64,000 bases of DNA, from the NCBI GenBank assembly GCA_018712075.1, contig DVHN01000001.1, forward strand, positions 1 to 64,000. The letters are read 5' to 3'. Origin of the DNA: Candidatus Fimimorpha faecalis. GTDB lineage: Bacteria > Bacillota > Clostridia > Lachnospirales > Lachnospiraceae. This document shows positions 9,207-18,848 of the stretch, piece by piece (position 1 is the first letter of the stretch; each line of letters begins with the position of its first letter). Under the pieces are notes generated by a model. That model was not told the DNA's origin and searched no databases. It worked only from the letters and a program-made list of their open reading frames with translations. The position numbers and the translations under genes were made by a program.

Positions 9207-9252
9207 ATATCCTTGGGATTGGAACTGCCAATATCCAGGGATATTCTTTTAT
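9207..9252 (+). terminator. Terminator after fakA
   Basis: ATATCC at 9207 pairs with GGATAT at 9239-9244, and the inner TTGG/CCA segments extend the stem, followed by TCTTTTATTATT. It separates fakA from recG. Confidence 0.65.
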
Positions 9253-9327
9253 TATTATGAATAGGTAAAAGTCGCTTCAGTGGAGCGTTTAATAAGCAAT
9301 ATAAAAATGGAATGAGGAGGAAACAAC

Positions 9328-11295
9328 GTGGATTGGAATGATTCCGTTATGACAGTGAAGGGAGTAGGTCCAAAAACAGCAGCTTTAATGGGAAAATTAG
9401 GAATCACCACAGTAGGAGAACTTTTGGAATATTATCCAGTGTCCTATGACAGTTATGAAGCACCAGTGACGGTGAGACAGGAGAATTTTCTGGATTTTGC
9501 AGCAGTACAGGGAACGATCATTACATCTCCTTCGATTCGGCAAATGAATCGAAAGCAAATCGTAGTATCCCAGATAAGAGATCGGAATGGAGATACGTTA
9601 CGAGTGATATGGTTTCATATGCCGTTTTTGCGTGGAACAATGAAGCCAGGAATGCAGTTTGTACTAAGAGGGCGGTTGCATGGCTATGGGTCTGCACGCA
9701 CGATGGAACATCCTCAAATTTTCACACTGGGAGCCTATGACGCATTGATTGGCAGCCATCAGCCAATTTATGCATTGACGGCAGGGCTTACAAGTAAAAC
9801 AATCGGAAAAGCAGTGTCTCAAGTATGGGAGAGTGGAATTGAAATCGAAGAATCTCTTTCCCAAGACCAGCGAGAGCGTTGGAAATTAATGAATAAAAAG
9901 CAGGCAATCCAACAAATTCATTTTCCTCAAGAAAATGCCATGCTGCAAGAAGCAAGAAAACGTCTTGTATTTGAAGAATTCTATCAATTTATATTAGGAG
10001 TGCGACAAATGAGGCAGCAATTGCAAATGCAGAAAAATATCTATGCGATCATCGAACAGCCTCAAGTATGGGAATTGATGGAAAAACTTCCCTATCGCCT
10101 AACCAATGCACAGAGAAATGCATTTTCAGATATTTGCTCGGATATGATTGGAGAGCATCGTATGAATCGACTTGTACAGGGAGACGTCGGTTCTGGAAAG
10201 ACAATTGTGGCTTTTTTGGCACTGTATCAAGTGGCACTTTGCCGTTATCAAGCAGCGATGATGGCTCCAACCGAAGTGCTTGCGACACAACATTACGAAG
10301 CTTTGAACAAGATGATTGAACAATATGAACTGCCAATTCAAGCCGTTCTTTTAACTGGTTCTATGACGGCGGCACAAAAGAGAGCCGTGTACAAGCAAAT
10401 TGAGTCACATGAAGTAGACATTATTATTGGAACCCATGCGCTGTTTCAAGAAAAAGTAAATTATGATGAATTAGCACTTGTCGTTACGGATGAGCAGCAT
10501 CGGTTTGGAGTGGAACAGAGAAAAATGCTGAGTGAAAAAGGGCTGGCACCTCATATTTTAGTAATGAGTGCAACGCCAATTCCCCGTACATTGGCAATTA
10601 TTATTTATGGGGATTTGGATATTTCCGTGATCGATGAACTTCCATCCAACCGACTTCCGATTAAAAACTGTGCGGTCGATATTTCTTATCGGCCAAAAGC
10701 TTATGAATTTTTGAAAAAACAAGTGGAACTGGGGCATCAGGCCTATGTCATTTGTCCAATGATCGAAGAAACGGAGCAAATGGATGCAGAAAATGTTATC
10801 GAGTATACAAAAAAATTAAGAAAAGAACTACCTGCGAATATCGTAATATCGTATTTGCATGGGAAAATGAAAAATTCAGAAAAAGAACGGATTATGAAAG
10901 CATTTGGAGAAAACCAAATTCAAATTTTAGTATCTACTACAGTAATTGAAGTTGGAATTGACGTGCCAAATGCGACCGTTATTTTAATCGAAAATGCACA
11001 GCAGTTTGGATTGGCTCAGCTTCACCAGCTAAGAGGACGAGTGGGACGTGGGAATGCACAGTCCTATTGCATTTTAATGAATACATCAGGAAGCAAAGAA
11101 AGCAGAAAACGACTAGATATTTTAAATCATTCCAACGATGGATTTTTTATTGCCTCCGAAGACTTAAAACTGAGAGGACCAGGAGACTTCTTTGGGGTAC
11201 GGCAAAGTGGCATGCTGCAATTTAAACTAGCCGACATTTATCAAGATGCCGAGATATTAAAACAGGCATCCGAAGCAGTGGAGGAAGTGATATAA
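9328..11295 (+). CDS. recG: ATP-dependent DNA helicase RecG
   Basis: RecG remodels stalled replication forks and Holliday junctions. The 655 residues show the N-terminal wedge/OB domain (VKGVGPKTAALMGKLG at the start), Walker A GDVGSGKT at about 285-292, the DEQH box followed by RFG near 388, and the motif VI region LRGRVGRG. It begins at GTG 9328 behind GAGGAGGAAAC. It is slightly shorter than many RecG proteins but all helicase motifs are present. It lies downstream of fakA, as in many Firmicutes. Confidence 0.96.
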   Translation: MDWNDSVMTVKGVGPKTAALMGKLGITTVGELLEYYPVSYDSYEAPVTVRQENFLDFAAVQGTIITSPSIRQMNRKQIVVSQIRDRNGDTLRVIWFHMPFLRGTMKPGMQFVLRGRLHGYGSARTMEHPQIFTLGAYDALIGSHQPIYALTAGLTSKTIGKAVSQVWESGIEIEESLSQDQRERWKLMNKKQAIQQIHFPQENAMLQEARKRLVFEEFYQFILGVRQMRQQLQMQKNIYAIIEQPQVWELMEKLPYRLTNAQRNAFSDICSDMIGEHRMNRLVQGDVGSGKTIVAFLALYQVALCRYQAAMMAPTEVLATQHYEALNKMIEQYELPIQAVLLTGSMTAAQKRAVYKQIESHEVDIIIGTHALFQEKVNYDELALVVTDEQHRFGVEQRKMLSEKGLAPHILVMSATPIPRTLAIIIYGDLDISVIDELPSNRLPIKNCAVDISYRPKAYEFLKKQVELGHQAYVICPMIEETEQMDAENVIEYTKKLRKELPANIVISYLHGKMKNSEKERIMKAFGENQIQILVSTTVIEVGIDVPNATVILIENAQQFGLAQLHQLRGRVGRGNAQSYCILMNTSGSKESRKRLDILNHSNDGFFIASEDLKLRGPGDFFGVRQSGMLQFKLADIYQDAEILKQASEAVEEVI

Positions 11296-11308
11296 ACTGT
11301 TAGATCAA

Positions 11309-11367
11309 AAAGAAACTTCTGAGTCGCAAAGATTGATTCTCTTTGGGACAAAGAAGTTTCTTTTCGT
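11309..11367 (+). terminator. Strong terminator after recG
   Basis: AAAGAAACTTCT (11309-11320) and AGAAGTTTCTTT (11352-11363) are perfectly complementary over 12 bp, with an inner CAAAGA/TCTTTG pairing, followed by a short T-run. It may also serve transcripts arriving from the minus strand. Confidence 0.75.
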
Positions 11368-11470
11368 AGCTGGCGAAAAAGAAATCGTTTCTCTTTCTTT
11401 GGATAAGAATTGTTCTTACTGCGAGTAATGTTCGCTTCTTATCAGGAGTATCTTAAAATCAATGGTCTAA

Positions 11471-11677
11471 TTATTTGTTTGCCATCTGCTTTTCCTGATT
11501 TTCAATCATTTTCTTTACCATATGGCCGCCAACGCTGCCGTTCTGGTAGGATGTCAGATTTCCATTGTAACCGTCTGTTAACGGTACACCTAACTCGTCT
11601 GCAACTTCCATTTTAAACTTATCAAGTGCTTCCTTTGCTTCTGGTACTGCTTTACGATTACTTCCACTGTTAGACAT
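11471..11677 (-). CDS. Alpha/beta-type small acid-soluble spore protein
   Basis: A 68-residue SASP, which coats and protects spore DNA. It shows KFKMEVADELGVPL, which carries the germination protease recognition region, and the DNA-binding GYNGNLTSYQNGSVGGHMVKK-type block. The true ATG is at 11677, 7 bases after AAAGGAGGAC; in-frame codons further upstream are not SASP-like. A forespore-specific (sigma G) promoter is expected from the family, but I could not identify one with confidence. Confidence 0.92.
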   Translation of the reverse strand: MSNSGSNRKAVPEAKEALDKFKMEVADELGVPLTDGYNGNLTSYQNGSVGGHMVKKMIENQEKQMANK

Positions 11678-11902
11678 ATGATTGTCCTCCTTTTTCGATT
11701 TTGTACTTAATTTCTGTTTCTTTTGCCATAGTATAAGTTGTAACATAATTGCAATTAAAAATAACTGCGCTGTTCTCTCATGAAAGATTTTTTGTTACAC
11801 TCCTATTATGTGCATGACAGAAAATAATAAACTGGAAAGTTTTGCAAAATGATTAAAAAACGATAATTTAGTTAGATGTAGTTAAAATTTTCTAAAATAT
11901 AC

Positions 11903-11931
11903 TTGTCAGAAGGCTGAAATAATAATATAAT
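11903..11931 (+). promoter_or_regulatory. Promoter for rsmD-coaD
   Basis: TTGTCA (11903-11908), 17 bases, then TATAAT (11926-11931), ending 32 bases before the rsmD ATG. Confidence 0.7.
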
Positions 11932-11963
11932 AAGGGAAATGAGAAAATTTCTGGGGGAATCCT

Positions 11964-12518
11964 ATGAGAGTAATTGCTGGAAGTGCCAGAAGCCTTCCTT
12001 TAAAGACACCAGCGGGGCTGGAAACAAGGCCTACGACCGATCGAATTAAAGAAACATTGTTTAATATGATTCAATCAGGACTGTATGGATGCCGATTTTT
12101 GGATCTGTACAGTGGCAGTGGAGCCATTGGAATTGAAGCGTTAAGTCGGGGGGCTCAGAAAGCTGTATTTGTAGAACAGCAAAAGAAAGCGCTTAGCTGT
12201 ATTAGAGAGAATTTAGCCTTTACTCATCTGGATGGAGTGGTAATGGGATCCTCTGTGGAAGCTGCTTTGCCAAGATTGGAAGCAGCAAAAGAATCGTTTG
12301 ATTATGTATTTATGGATCCTCCATATGGCAAAGAAGAAGAACGCAGAGTACTCGAATATTTAAGCCATTCAGAACTAATTCAAGAAGACAGTACAATTAT
12401 TGTAGAGGCAGATTTGACGACGGATTTCTCTTATTTGAGAAGTCTAGGTTTCTATATAGAAAAGCAAAAGCGTTATAAAACAAATCAGCACGTATTTATT
12501 AAGAAACTAAAGGAGTAA
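11964..12518 (+). CDS. rsmD: 16S rRNA (guanine(966)-N(2))-methyltransferase RsmD
   Basis: A SAM-dependent methyltransferase of 184 residues that modifies G966 of 16S rRNA. It has the RsmD N-terminus [16 protein letters not shown] and [14 protein letters not shown], the SAM-binding [17 protein letters not shown] and the catalytic DPPY at about residue 118. The coaD start follows 8 bases after the stop; rsmD-coaD is a conserved pair. Confidence 0.95.
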   Translation: MRVIAGSARSLPLKTPAGLETRPTTDRIKETLFNMIQSGLYGCRFLDLYSGSGAIGIEALSRGAQKAVFVEQQKKALSCIRENLAFTHLDGVVMGSSVEAALPRLEAAKESFDYVFMDPPYGKEEERRVLEYLSHSELIQEDSTIIVEADLTTDFSYLRSLGFYIEKQKRYKTNQHVFIKKLKE

Positions 12519-12526
12519 TAAAGAGA

Positions 12527-13006
12527 ATGACAAAAGCAATCTATCCTGGAAGTTTTGATCCCGTGACGCTTGGCCATTTAGACATCATCCGCCGTGCGAG
12601 TAATGTCGTTGATCATTTGATTGTGGGGGTTTTGAATAATCAGTCAAAGCGTCCAATGTTTACTGTAAAAGAAAGAGTGGAAATGTTAAAAAAAGTGACA
12701 GAAGATATTCCTAATGTAGAGGTATTGTCTTTTAGTGGGTTGTTAGTCGATTTTGCACATCAGACAAATGCTCAAGTAATTGTTCGTGGACTTCGAGCCA
12801 TTACAGATTTTGAGTATGAACTTTTGATGTCGCAGACAAACAGAAAAATTGCAGCAGATGTAGATACCGTATTTTTTACCACGAAACTAGATTATGCATA
12901 CTTGAGTTCTAGTACAGTAAAAGAGGTGGCTGCATTTGGTGGAGACATTAGCCAATTTGTAACCCCTTATATTGAGCAGTGTATGAAAGAAAAATTGAAT
13001 AAATAA
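12527..13006 (+). CDS. coaD: Pantetheine-phosphate adenylyltransferase CoaD
   Basis: This enzyme transfers AMP to 4'-phosphopantetheine, the penultimate step of coenzyme A synthesis. The 159 residues contain the nucleotidyltransferase signature [12 protein letters not shown] with H17, the substrate-binding [13 protein letters not shown], and the C-terminal SSSTVKEV, a variant of the usual ISSTxxR. Its length is normal. Confidence 0.95.
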   Translation: MTKAIYPGSFDPVTLGHLDIIRRASNVVDHLIVGVLNNQSKRPMFTVKERVEMLKKVTEDIPNVEVLSFSGLLVDFAHQTNAQVIVRGLRAITDFEYELLMSQTNRKIAADVDTVFFTTKLDYAYLSSSTVKEVAAFGGDISQFVTPYIEQCMKEKLNK

Positions 13007-13086
13007 GATATTAGCAAAATAAAGGATGAAAACAATAGTTTTCGGAGTTACGCTGCGTATTATTGATACATAAAGGAGAGAAGATT

Positions 13087-13662
13087 ATGAGCACGATTGA
13101 ACAATTAATTGGTGAAATTGAAGAATTTATTGATGGATGTAAATTGCAGCCATTTTCATCTACAAAAATTATTGTAGATAAGGCACAGCTAGAAGAATTA
13201 CTAGTAGAACTTCGTCATAGAACACCAGAAGAAATTAAAAAATATCAAAAATTATTGAGTAATAAGGAAGCTATTATTGCCGATGCCAAAGCCCATGCGG
13301 ATGCAATTATTTCAGCAGCTAATGTGCAGACGAATGAGTTAATTAATCAGCATGAGATTATGCAGCGTGCCTATACAAAGGCAAATGAAATCGTAGCAGA
13401 AGCAACGGTACAAGCTAGAGATATTATCAATCATGCAAATATAGAGGCAGATAATATTCGTACTGGTGCAATCAGCTATACCGATGAGATGTTAAACAGT
13501 CTTCAGTTAATCATTAGTCATACAATGGAAAACACACAGAGTAAATTTGATTCATTTATGAATTCTATGAAATCCAGTTATGATATTATTATTGATAATC
13601 GAAGAGAACTACAAATACCAGAACCATCGGATGAGAGCAATGAGGAAGTTGCAGATAACTAA
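13087..13662 (+). CDS. Predicted coiled-coil protein downstream of coaD
   Basis: A 191-residue soluble protein. Residues 60-140 form a long Ala/Glu/Asn-rich helix (AKAHADAIISAANVQTN..., AEATVQARDIINHANIEADN) resembling the stalk-like region of ATP synthase subunit b or DivIVA-type coiled coils. The start is the ATG at 13087, 6 bases after AAAGGAGAG; an in-frame TTG at 13063 lacks a ribosome binding site. It sits between coaD and ylbJ, a conserved context in Clostridia. No enzymatic motif is visible; function unknown. Confidence 0.78.
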   Translation: MSTIEQLIGEIEEFIDGCKLQPFSSTKIIVDKAQLEELLVELRHRTPEEIKKYQKLLSNKEAIIADAKAHADAIISAANVQTNELINQHEIMQRAYTKANEIVAEATVQARDIINHANIEADNIRTGAISYTDEMLNSLQLIISHTMENTQSKFDSFMNSMKSSYDIIIDNRRELQIPEPSDESNEEVADN

Positions 13663-13686
13663 TAAATCTCGATGTCTGTTTTGCGG

Positions 13687-13735
13687 GCATTCCCTATCGC
13701 TTTAGTAAAAAAGTGGATTAGGGAATGCTTGTTTC
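13687..13735. terminator. Bidirectional terminator
   Basis: GCATTCCCTA (13687-13696) pairs perfectly with TAGGGAATGC (13719-13728), between the convergent coiled-coil gene and ylbJ. Confidence 0.7.
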
Positions 13736-13747
13736 GTCAATTGGATA

Positions 13748-14665
13748 TTATATAGTAATATAAAATACAAGTGCAGACAGGATGCCATGCAGCAGTTTCC
13801 AAATGATATATAGATGAGGAGAGAGTCCACTTTCATGCATAATATCCAATGTCTGCATTAGAGTGGACAGGCCTCCAAATGCTGCGAAGCCGCATATGAG
13901 ACTTCCCTGTACTCGTATCGAAAGAGACGTCAAGCTAATTTGATGAATTCCTGTTGTCATTTCTAATATTCCAGCCAGAAATGCTTTAAAAATGGAAGGA
14001 AGCCATGGAATGGCCTGTACAAACGATGCTAAAATAGAAAACAGCATCATATAACATCCAACTTTGCATAGTACAGTAATCGAAGAGTGAATGGCATTAT
14101 CCAGCATATGTATGGAAAATGAAGGAGCAGATATGCCTTGGGCAGACAGCAGTAAAGGGGGATTATGATGGGTGTTTCGTAACCAGGATAATCCATTTAA
14201 TAAAAGGGCGGGAAGATAGATGGCAAGAAGGACGTTTTTTAAATATTCAATGCCAAGATGTTGTGCGGCAATGTAACCACATAAGAACATAGGGCTTGGG
14301 AAGCTGATAAATGCGAGCAGATAATTTCCTTCTGTGCGGTCGATACGCCCTAGTTCCATATAGTCAACACAGGTTTTAACGCCAATGGGATAACCGCATA
14401 ACATTCCGATTAATACACAATAGGTTCCTTCTGCACGAATGCAAAAAAGACGTTTGGTAAGTGGTTGGAGTAAAATGGTAATATAGTCAGCAGCCCCAGT
14501 CTGAACGATGAGAGAAGATAGAATCATCGCTGGAAGCAGTGCAGGGACAATGGATTGATACCATAGCATAAGCCCAGAAGATGCTCCAGCAATGCTGATA
14601 GTGGAAAAACGTATGAGAAAAAATAAAAAAATTAATAATAAGCTTCGAGTAATAAATTTTTTCAT
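13748..14665 (-). CDS. ylbJ: Sporulation integral membrane protein YlbJ
   Basis: A 305-residue polytopic membrane protein with nucleoside-recognition (Gate) domain features: FxxxSTISIAGASSGLMLWYQ-type start, LPAMILSSLIVQTG, GMLCGYPIGVKTC and FISFPSPMFLCGYIA. In B. subtilis YlbJ is required for spore cortex/heat resistance. It is encoded opposite to coaD, and its ATG is 127 bases from the divergent pepD start. About eight hydrophobic segments are evident. Confidence 0.88.
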   Translation of the reverse strand: MKKFITRSLLLIFLFFLIRFSTISIAGASSGLMLWYQSIVPALLPAMILSSLIVQTGAADYITILLQPLTKRLFCIRAEGTYCVLIGMLCGYPIGVKTCVDYMELGRIDRTEGNYLLAFISFPSPMFLCGYIAAQHLGIEYLKNVLLAIYLPALLLNGLSWLRNTHHNPPLLLSAQGISAPSFSIHMLDNAIHSSITVLCKVGCYMMLFSILASFVQAIPWLPSIFKAFLAGILEMTTGIHQISLTSLSIRVQGSLICGFAAFGGLSTLMQTLDIMHESGLSPHLYIIWKLLHGILSALVFYITI

Positions 14666-14794
14666 AAAAACTCCAGTGACAGGCTTATTTTAATGTATTC
14701 TTAAAACAAAACATCCATGACTGTTTCGGAAAATTAAGTAGAGTTTCTTAATATTTAAAGTTTATATTACAGTTGATGGGGATAGGAGGAAATG

Positions 14795-16252
14795 ATGCAA
14801 GAAATATGTAAAGATTTAAAGCCAGAGTATGTATTTCGATATTTTGAAGATATTTGTCGAATCCCTCATGGTTCTGGAGATACAAAAGCGATTAGCGATT
14901 ACTGCGTTCATGTAGCGAAACGTTCAGGATTGGATTATGTACAAGATTCCTGGAATAATGTAATTATTCGCAAACCAGCTGCACCAGGATACGAAAATGC
15001 ACCCGTTGTAATGTTACAGGGGCATTTGGACATGGTGAATGAAAAAATAAGTACAAGTAATCATGATTTTTCAAGTGATCCGTTAGAGTTAATTGTGGAT
15101 GGAGAATGGCTTCACGCCAATGGCACAACGCTTGGCGGAGATGATGGAATTGCCGTTGCCTATATGTTGGCGATTCTGACAGATCCAGATTTACAGCATC
15201 CAGCGTTGGAATGTGTTTTTACTGTGGATGAAGAAACTGGACTGACTGGAGCGACAGAGATTGATTTATCTGAATGTAAAGCGAAATATTTAATTAATTT
15301 GGACTCTGAGGAAGAAGGAGTATTCCTTGTCAGCTGTGCAGGTGGAGTCCGTGCAGATTTAACACTTCCGATTCAGAGAAAGTCGGCGACTGGAGAAGTC
15401 GCTGAGATTGTATTGGATCACTTGACGGGAGGACATTCTGGAAGCGAAATTCATAAAGAACGAGCCAATGCAGATCAATTAATGGGAAGAATGCTATTTG
15501 ATGTACTTCAGATGCAAGATGAAATGGCATTTTCTTTAATTGAATGTGAAGGTGGAACAAAAGATAATGCGATTCCTAGAACTTGCTCTGTAAAATTGGT
15601 TTCTTGGCTGGCAAAAGAAGAATTAGAAGAAAAGTTTCAATATTGTTTTGAAATTTATAAAAAAGAATATCAATTTACAGAAAAAGAGATGGATTTGACT
15701 ATTGTTTGGAAGGGACAGGAAGAAGTTTCAATTTTATCAACGCAGTCTCAAGTAAAAGTATTATTCTTGCTTCGGATGATTCCAAATGGCGTTTGTCATT
15801 GGAGTAAAGCAATCAAACATCTTGTGGAAACTTCGTTAAACTTAGGAATTATGGAAACAGACTTTGATCATATGACATTAGGCTTTTCCATTCGAAGTTC
15901 AGTAGAAACGAGAAAGCAGGAATTAATGGAACAACTTAAGTTTTTAGTAGAGTTTTTAGGAGGAAGTATTCGGTTTACTGGTAATTATCCAGGATGGGAA
16001 TATAATCCAGATTCCGTACTCAGTGCACTTATGACAGGAATATGGGAAGAGATGTATGGTAAGAAGCCAGAAATTAAAGCAATTCATGCTGGGTTAGAAT
16101 GTGGAATTATTTCCCAAAAAATGCCAGGAATTGATATTGTTTCCATGGGTCCGCAAATGGAAGATATTCATACTCCACAAGAGCGTTTAAATATTGTATC
16201 AGTGGAAAAATGTTATAACTATCTCACTCGTATACTAGAAAAGATGAAATAG
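14795..16252 (+). CDS. pepD: Aminoacyl-histidine dipeptidase (PepD, peptidase M20C)
   Basis: A cytosolic zinc dipeptidase of 485 residues. Metal ligands and catalytic positions are visible in QGHLDMV, GGDDGIAVAY, VDEETGLTGA, LDSEEEG and the C-terminal IHAGLECG. The M20 dimerisation domain lies around residues 200-380. Two tandem ATGs exist at 14792 and 14795; the second is better spaced (5 bases) from AGGAGG. It is apparently monocistronic, divergent from ylbJ. Confidence 0.93.
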   Translation: MQEICKDLKPEYVFRYFEDICRIPHGSGDTKAISDYCVHVAKRSGLDYVQDSWNNVIIRKPAAPGYENAPVVMLQGHLDMVNEKISTSNHDFSSDPLELIVDGEWLHANGTTLGGDDGIAVAYMLAILTDPDLQHPALECVFTVDEETGLTGATEIDLSECKAKYLINLDSEEEGVFLVSCAGGVRADLTLPIQRKSATGEVAEIVLDHLTGGHSGSEIHKERANADQLMGRMLFDVLQMQDEMAFSLIECEGGTKDNAIPRTCSVKLVSWLAKEELEEKFQYCFEIYKKEYQFTEKEMDLTIVWKGQEEVSILSTQSQVKVLFLLRMIPNGVCHWSKAIKHLVETSLNLGIMETDFDHMTLGFSIRSSVETRKQELMEQLKFLVEFLGGSIRFTGNYPGWEYNPDSVLSALMTGIWEEMYGKKPEIKAIHAGLECGIISQKMPGIDIVSMGPQMEDIHTPQERLNIVSVEKCYNYLTRILEKMK

Positions 16253-16352
16253 TCTAAATTTTCCTTGAAGTGCAAGAAAATAGGAAGAATATAATTTTTC
16301 ATTTCCCGAATAAAGAGGAAAAATAAAAAAATATGAAAAAAATAAAAAAATA

Positions 16353-16402
16353 TTGTATTTATATAAAAAATCTGGTACAATTTGAGTATAGAAAGGTCTA
16401 TA
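16353..16402 (+). promoter_or_regulatory. Promoter and palindromic operator candidate for the BlaI-like gene
   Basis: TTGTAT (16353-16358), 17 bases, TACAAT (16376-16381). Six bases downstream is the perfect inverted repeat TATAGA-AAGG-TCTATA (16387-16402), which ends at the ribosome binding site. Its place over the early transcript suggests autoregulation by the adjacent winged-helix repressor; this is inference. Confidence 0.55.
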
Positions 16403-16415
16403 AAGGAGAGGAAAT

Positions 16416-16829
16416 ATGGTAGAAAACAGATTAACAAAGGTAAAAAATATGAAACGTTTAAGTGATTGTGAAATGCTTGTTATGAAATGTATCTGGGATG
16501 CAGATAAGGATTTATCTGTATTAGAAATAAAAGATGCATTAAAAGAAAAGTATGGACGTGATTACGAACGCACTACAATCTGTACTTTTGGTACACGTTT
16601 AAAAGAAAAAGGATTTGTAGAAACTTATCGAAAAGGTCATGGATTCCGCTATCATCCATTAGTAAGCAAAGTAGATATGCGTGATATGCAGATGGAAGAG
16701 GCTTTGGAATTTTGGTATGAGAACTCCCCTGTAAAATTCATGGAAGCTTTTTGCGGTAATATTAAAATGACAGCTGATGAAGTGAAAGAAATTAAAAACT
16801 TAATTCAGAAGGTAGAACAACAGCAATAA
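16416..16829 (+). CDS. BlaI/MecI/CopY family transcriptional repressor
   Basis: A 137-residue winged-helix regulator of the penicillinase-repressor family. It shows LSDCEMLVMKCIWDADKDLSVLEI, then ERTTICTFGTRLKEKGFVE and a GFRYHPLVS wing. Members usually repress beta-lactamase or copper genes and are inactivated by a BlaR1/MecR1 sensor protease. No such sensor, beta-lactamase or copper gene lies nearby, so the regulon cannot be told from context. The ATG follows AAAGGAGAGG. It is followed by a good terminator and appears to be a single-gene transcript. Confidence 0.88.
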   Translation: MVENRLTKVKNMKRLSDCEMLVMKCIWDADKDLSVLEIKDALKEKYGRDYERTTICTFGTRLKEKGFVETYRKGHGFRYHPLVSKVDMRDMQMEEALEFWYENSPVKFMEAFCGNIKMTADEVKEIKNLIQKVEQQQ

Positions 16830-16842
16830 TTATATAGGAAAG

Positions 16843-16880
16843 AGCCATAGTATCTTATTTGAGATAGTATGGCTTTTTAT
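16843..16880 (+). terminator. Terminator after the BlaI-like gene
   Basis: AGCCATAGTATC (16843-16854) pairs with GATAGTATGGCT (16863-16874) with one mismatch, followed by a T-rich tail. Confidence 0.75.
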
Positions 16881-16964
16881 TTCTTATTTTTTCTACTCAA
16901 TAATTAAAATTTATGTTATAATAAGTCTGAATCTGAAACGAAAGATAGAGGAGTGAAATTTTTT

Positions 16965-17678
16965 ATGAAAAAAGAAGAATTTGCAGAGGGTCTTCGGGAT
17001 GGAGTACCTATTTGTTTGGGATATCTTTCGGTTTCCTTTGCATATGGGATGATGGCTGTAAATAGCGGAATGCCAATTTGGTCTACAGTATTAATTTCTC
17101 TCTCCAATCTGACAAGTGCAGGGCAGTTTGCTGGTACAAATTTGATTCTTGCAGGAGGCAGTTTTTTGGAAATTGCTATGACAACTTTTATCATTAATAT
17201 CCGCTACTTTTTGATGTCACTTACGATGTCTCAAAAAGTAAAGCAAGAAATGACAATGCCGCAGAGGCTTAGTATTTCATTTGGAATTACCGATGAAATT
17301 TTTGCAGTATCCATGCAGCATCCAAGGGAGTTAACAGCTTCCTATCTGGCGGGGCTGATTATAACACCTGTAGCTGGATGGACGGCAGGAACGTTTTTGG
17401 GAGGTGTTTTAACTTCGCTTATGCCTCAAATTCTCTCCAATGCATTAAATATTGCATTATATGGGATGTTCATTGCCATTATTATACCTCCAGCAAGAGA
17501 ACAGAAAGCAGTTTTATTTACCGTTGTATTGGCGATTGGGATGAGTGTGATATTTACCTATGTTCCAGTATTATCGCTGTTGTCAGGTGGATGGGGAATT
17601 ATTCTTATTACGATTGTGGTTAGCGCAATTGCAGCATGGTTATTTCCAATGAAGGAAGAAAAGGGGGAAGTGTCTTGA
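16965..17678 (+). CDS. azlC: AzlC family branched-chain amino acid exporter, large subunit
   Basis: A multi-pass membrane protein of 237 residues. Typical AzlC segments are RDGVPICLGYLSVSFAYGMM, LTSAGQFAGTNLI and the INIRYFLMSLTMSQK motif. With AzlD it exports branched-chain amino acids (or analogues) in characterised bacteria. The ATG at 16965 is 11 bases after AGAGGAG; the GTG at 16953 overlaps that site and is less likely. The stop overlaps the azlD start. Confidence 0.9.
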   Translation: MKKEEFAEGLRDGVPICLGYLSVSFAYGMMAVNSGMPIWSTVLISLSNLTSAGQFAGTNLILAGGSFLEIAMTTFIINIRYFLMSLTMSQKVKQEMTMPQRLSISFGITDEIFAVSMQHPRELTASYLAGLIITPVAGWTAGTFLGGVLTSLMPQILSNALNIALYGMFIAIIIPPAREQKAVLFTVVLAIGMSVIFTYVPVLSLLSGGWGIILITIVVSAIAAWLFPMKEEKGEVS

Positions 17679-17986
17679 CAATTACATATATTTTAACGAG
17701 TATAGCGATTATGGCAGGAATGACTTATTTGATCCGAGTACTTCCAATGGCAATTTTCCGAAAAAAAATAGAAAGTCCGTTTATTCGTTCCTTTTTAAAT
17801 TATGTTCCTTATTCGGTATTGGCAGCCATGACATTTCCAGCAATTTTTTCCTGTACTGGTTCAGTGCCAAGTGCATGGGGAGGCTGTATTGTGGCGATTT
17901 TGCTTGCTTACTGGAGGCGAGGACTTTTAACCGTTGCAGTTGGAGCATCCGCAGCGGTGCTTATAATACAGTTAATTGGATTTTGA
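17675..17986 (+). CDS. azlD: AzlD domain-containing protein, small subunit of exporter
   Basis: A 103-residue membrane protein with four hydrophobic segments and the AzlD pattern YLIRVLPMAIFRKKI...VPYSVLAAMTFPAI. The likely start is the TTG at 17675, which overlaps the azlC TGA in a TTGA arrangement and has AAGGGGGAAG upstream. An ATG at 17636 lies inside azlC and has no ribosome binding site. It acts together with AzlC. Confidence 0.86.
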   Translation: MTITYILTSIAIMAGMTYLIRVLPMAIFRKKIESPFIRSFLNYVPYSVLAAMTFPAIFSCTGSVPSAWGGCIVAILLAYWRRGLLTVAVGASAAVLIIQLIGF

Positions 17987-18062
17987 AAGATGGGGGAGAA
18001 ATCTAAATAGGAAGATATTGTTCTATATTATTACAAATTGAGATAGAAAGGTAAGAAAAAAT

Positions 18063-18848
18063 ATGATTCGATTTATTGCGTCGGATATTGATGGTACACT
18101 TGTTCCAGATGGAGGTACCAATATGAATCCTGAACTATTTGAGTTAATTCATCAGTTAAAGAAAAAAGGAATTTATTTTGCTGCTGCAAGCGGCAGACAA
18201 TATGGCAGTGTCTCAAAACTATTTGCTCCAGTAAAAGATGATATCTTCTTTATTGTAGAAAATGGAGCATTAATTCGGACTGCTTTTGAAAAAATTGTCT
18301 CAGTTCCAATGAAAAAAGACTATGTTCATCAGATTATCCAAGAAGCAAGACAGATTCCAAATTGTGAAAGTTTACTCTGTATGGAAGATATTTCTTTAGT
18401 AGAATCTCATGACCAAAAATTTATTGATTTTTTACGCTATGGCTATAATAACGATATAGAACAAGTGAAAGATCTATTGGCAGTAGATGGAACAGTGTTA
18501 AAAGTTTCGTTATATAATGAGAACGATGCAGAAAGTTGTATTGGACATATGATTGAACCGTGGAATCGTGTACTGAAAGCGACACTTGCTGGCAAACAGT
18601 GGGTTGATTTTATGGACCCTTCTGTAAATAAAGGTGCAGCATTAAGTTATTTACAACAATATTTAAATGTGAAGCCAGAAGAAACGATGGTATTTGGAGA
18701 TCAATTAAATGATATCGAAATGATGAAACAGGCGAAATATAGTTTTGCTGTAGCAACGGCGAGAGAAGAAACAAAGCGGGCTGCCAATGCAATTTGTGGT
18801 TCCTATAAAGAAGATGGAGTCATTCAGGTGCTTAGAAGTCTAGTGTAA
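18063..18848 (+). CDS. Cof-type HAD-IIB family hydrolase
   Basis: A 261-residue haloacid dehalogenase-type phosphatase. Motif I is SDIDGTLV at residues 7-14, motif II AASGRQYG, and motif IV FGDQLNDIEMMKQA near residue 215, with a C2B cap between. Such proteins dephosphorylate small sugar phosphates or cofactors such as FMN/PLP; the substrate cannot be read from sequence. It follows azlD by 76 bases. Confidence 0.9.
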   Translation: MIRFIASDIDGTLVPDGGTNMNPELFELIHQLKKKGIYFAAASGRQYGSVSKLFAPVKDDIFFIVENGALIRTAFEKIVSVPMKKDYVHQIIQEARQIPNCESLLCMEDISLVESHDQKFIDFLRYGYNNDIEQVKDLLAVDGTVLKVSLYNENDAESCIGHMIEPWNRVLKATLAGKQWVDFMDPSVNKGAALSYLQQYLNVKPEETMVFGDQLNDIEMMKQAKYSFAVATAREETKRAANAICGSYKEDGVIQVLRSLV

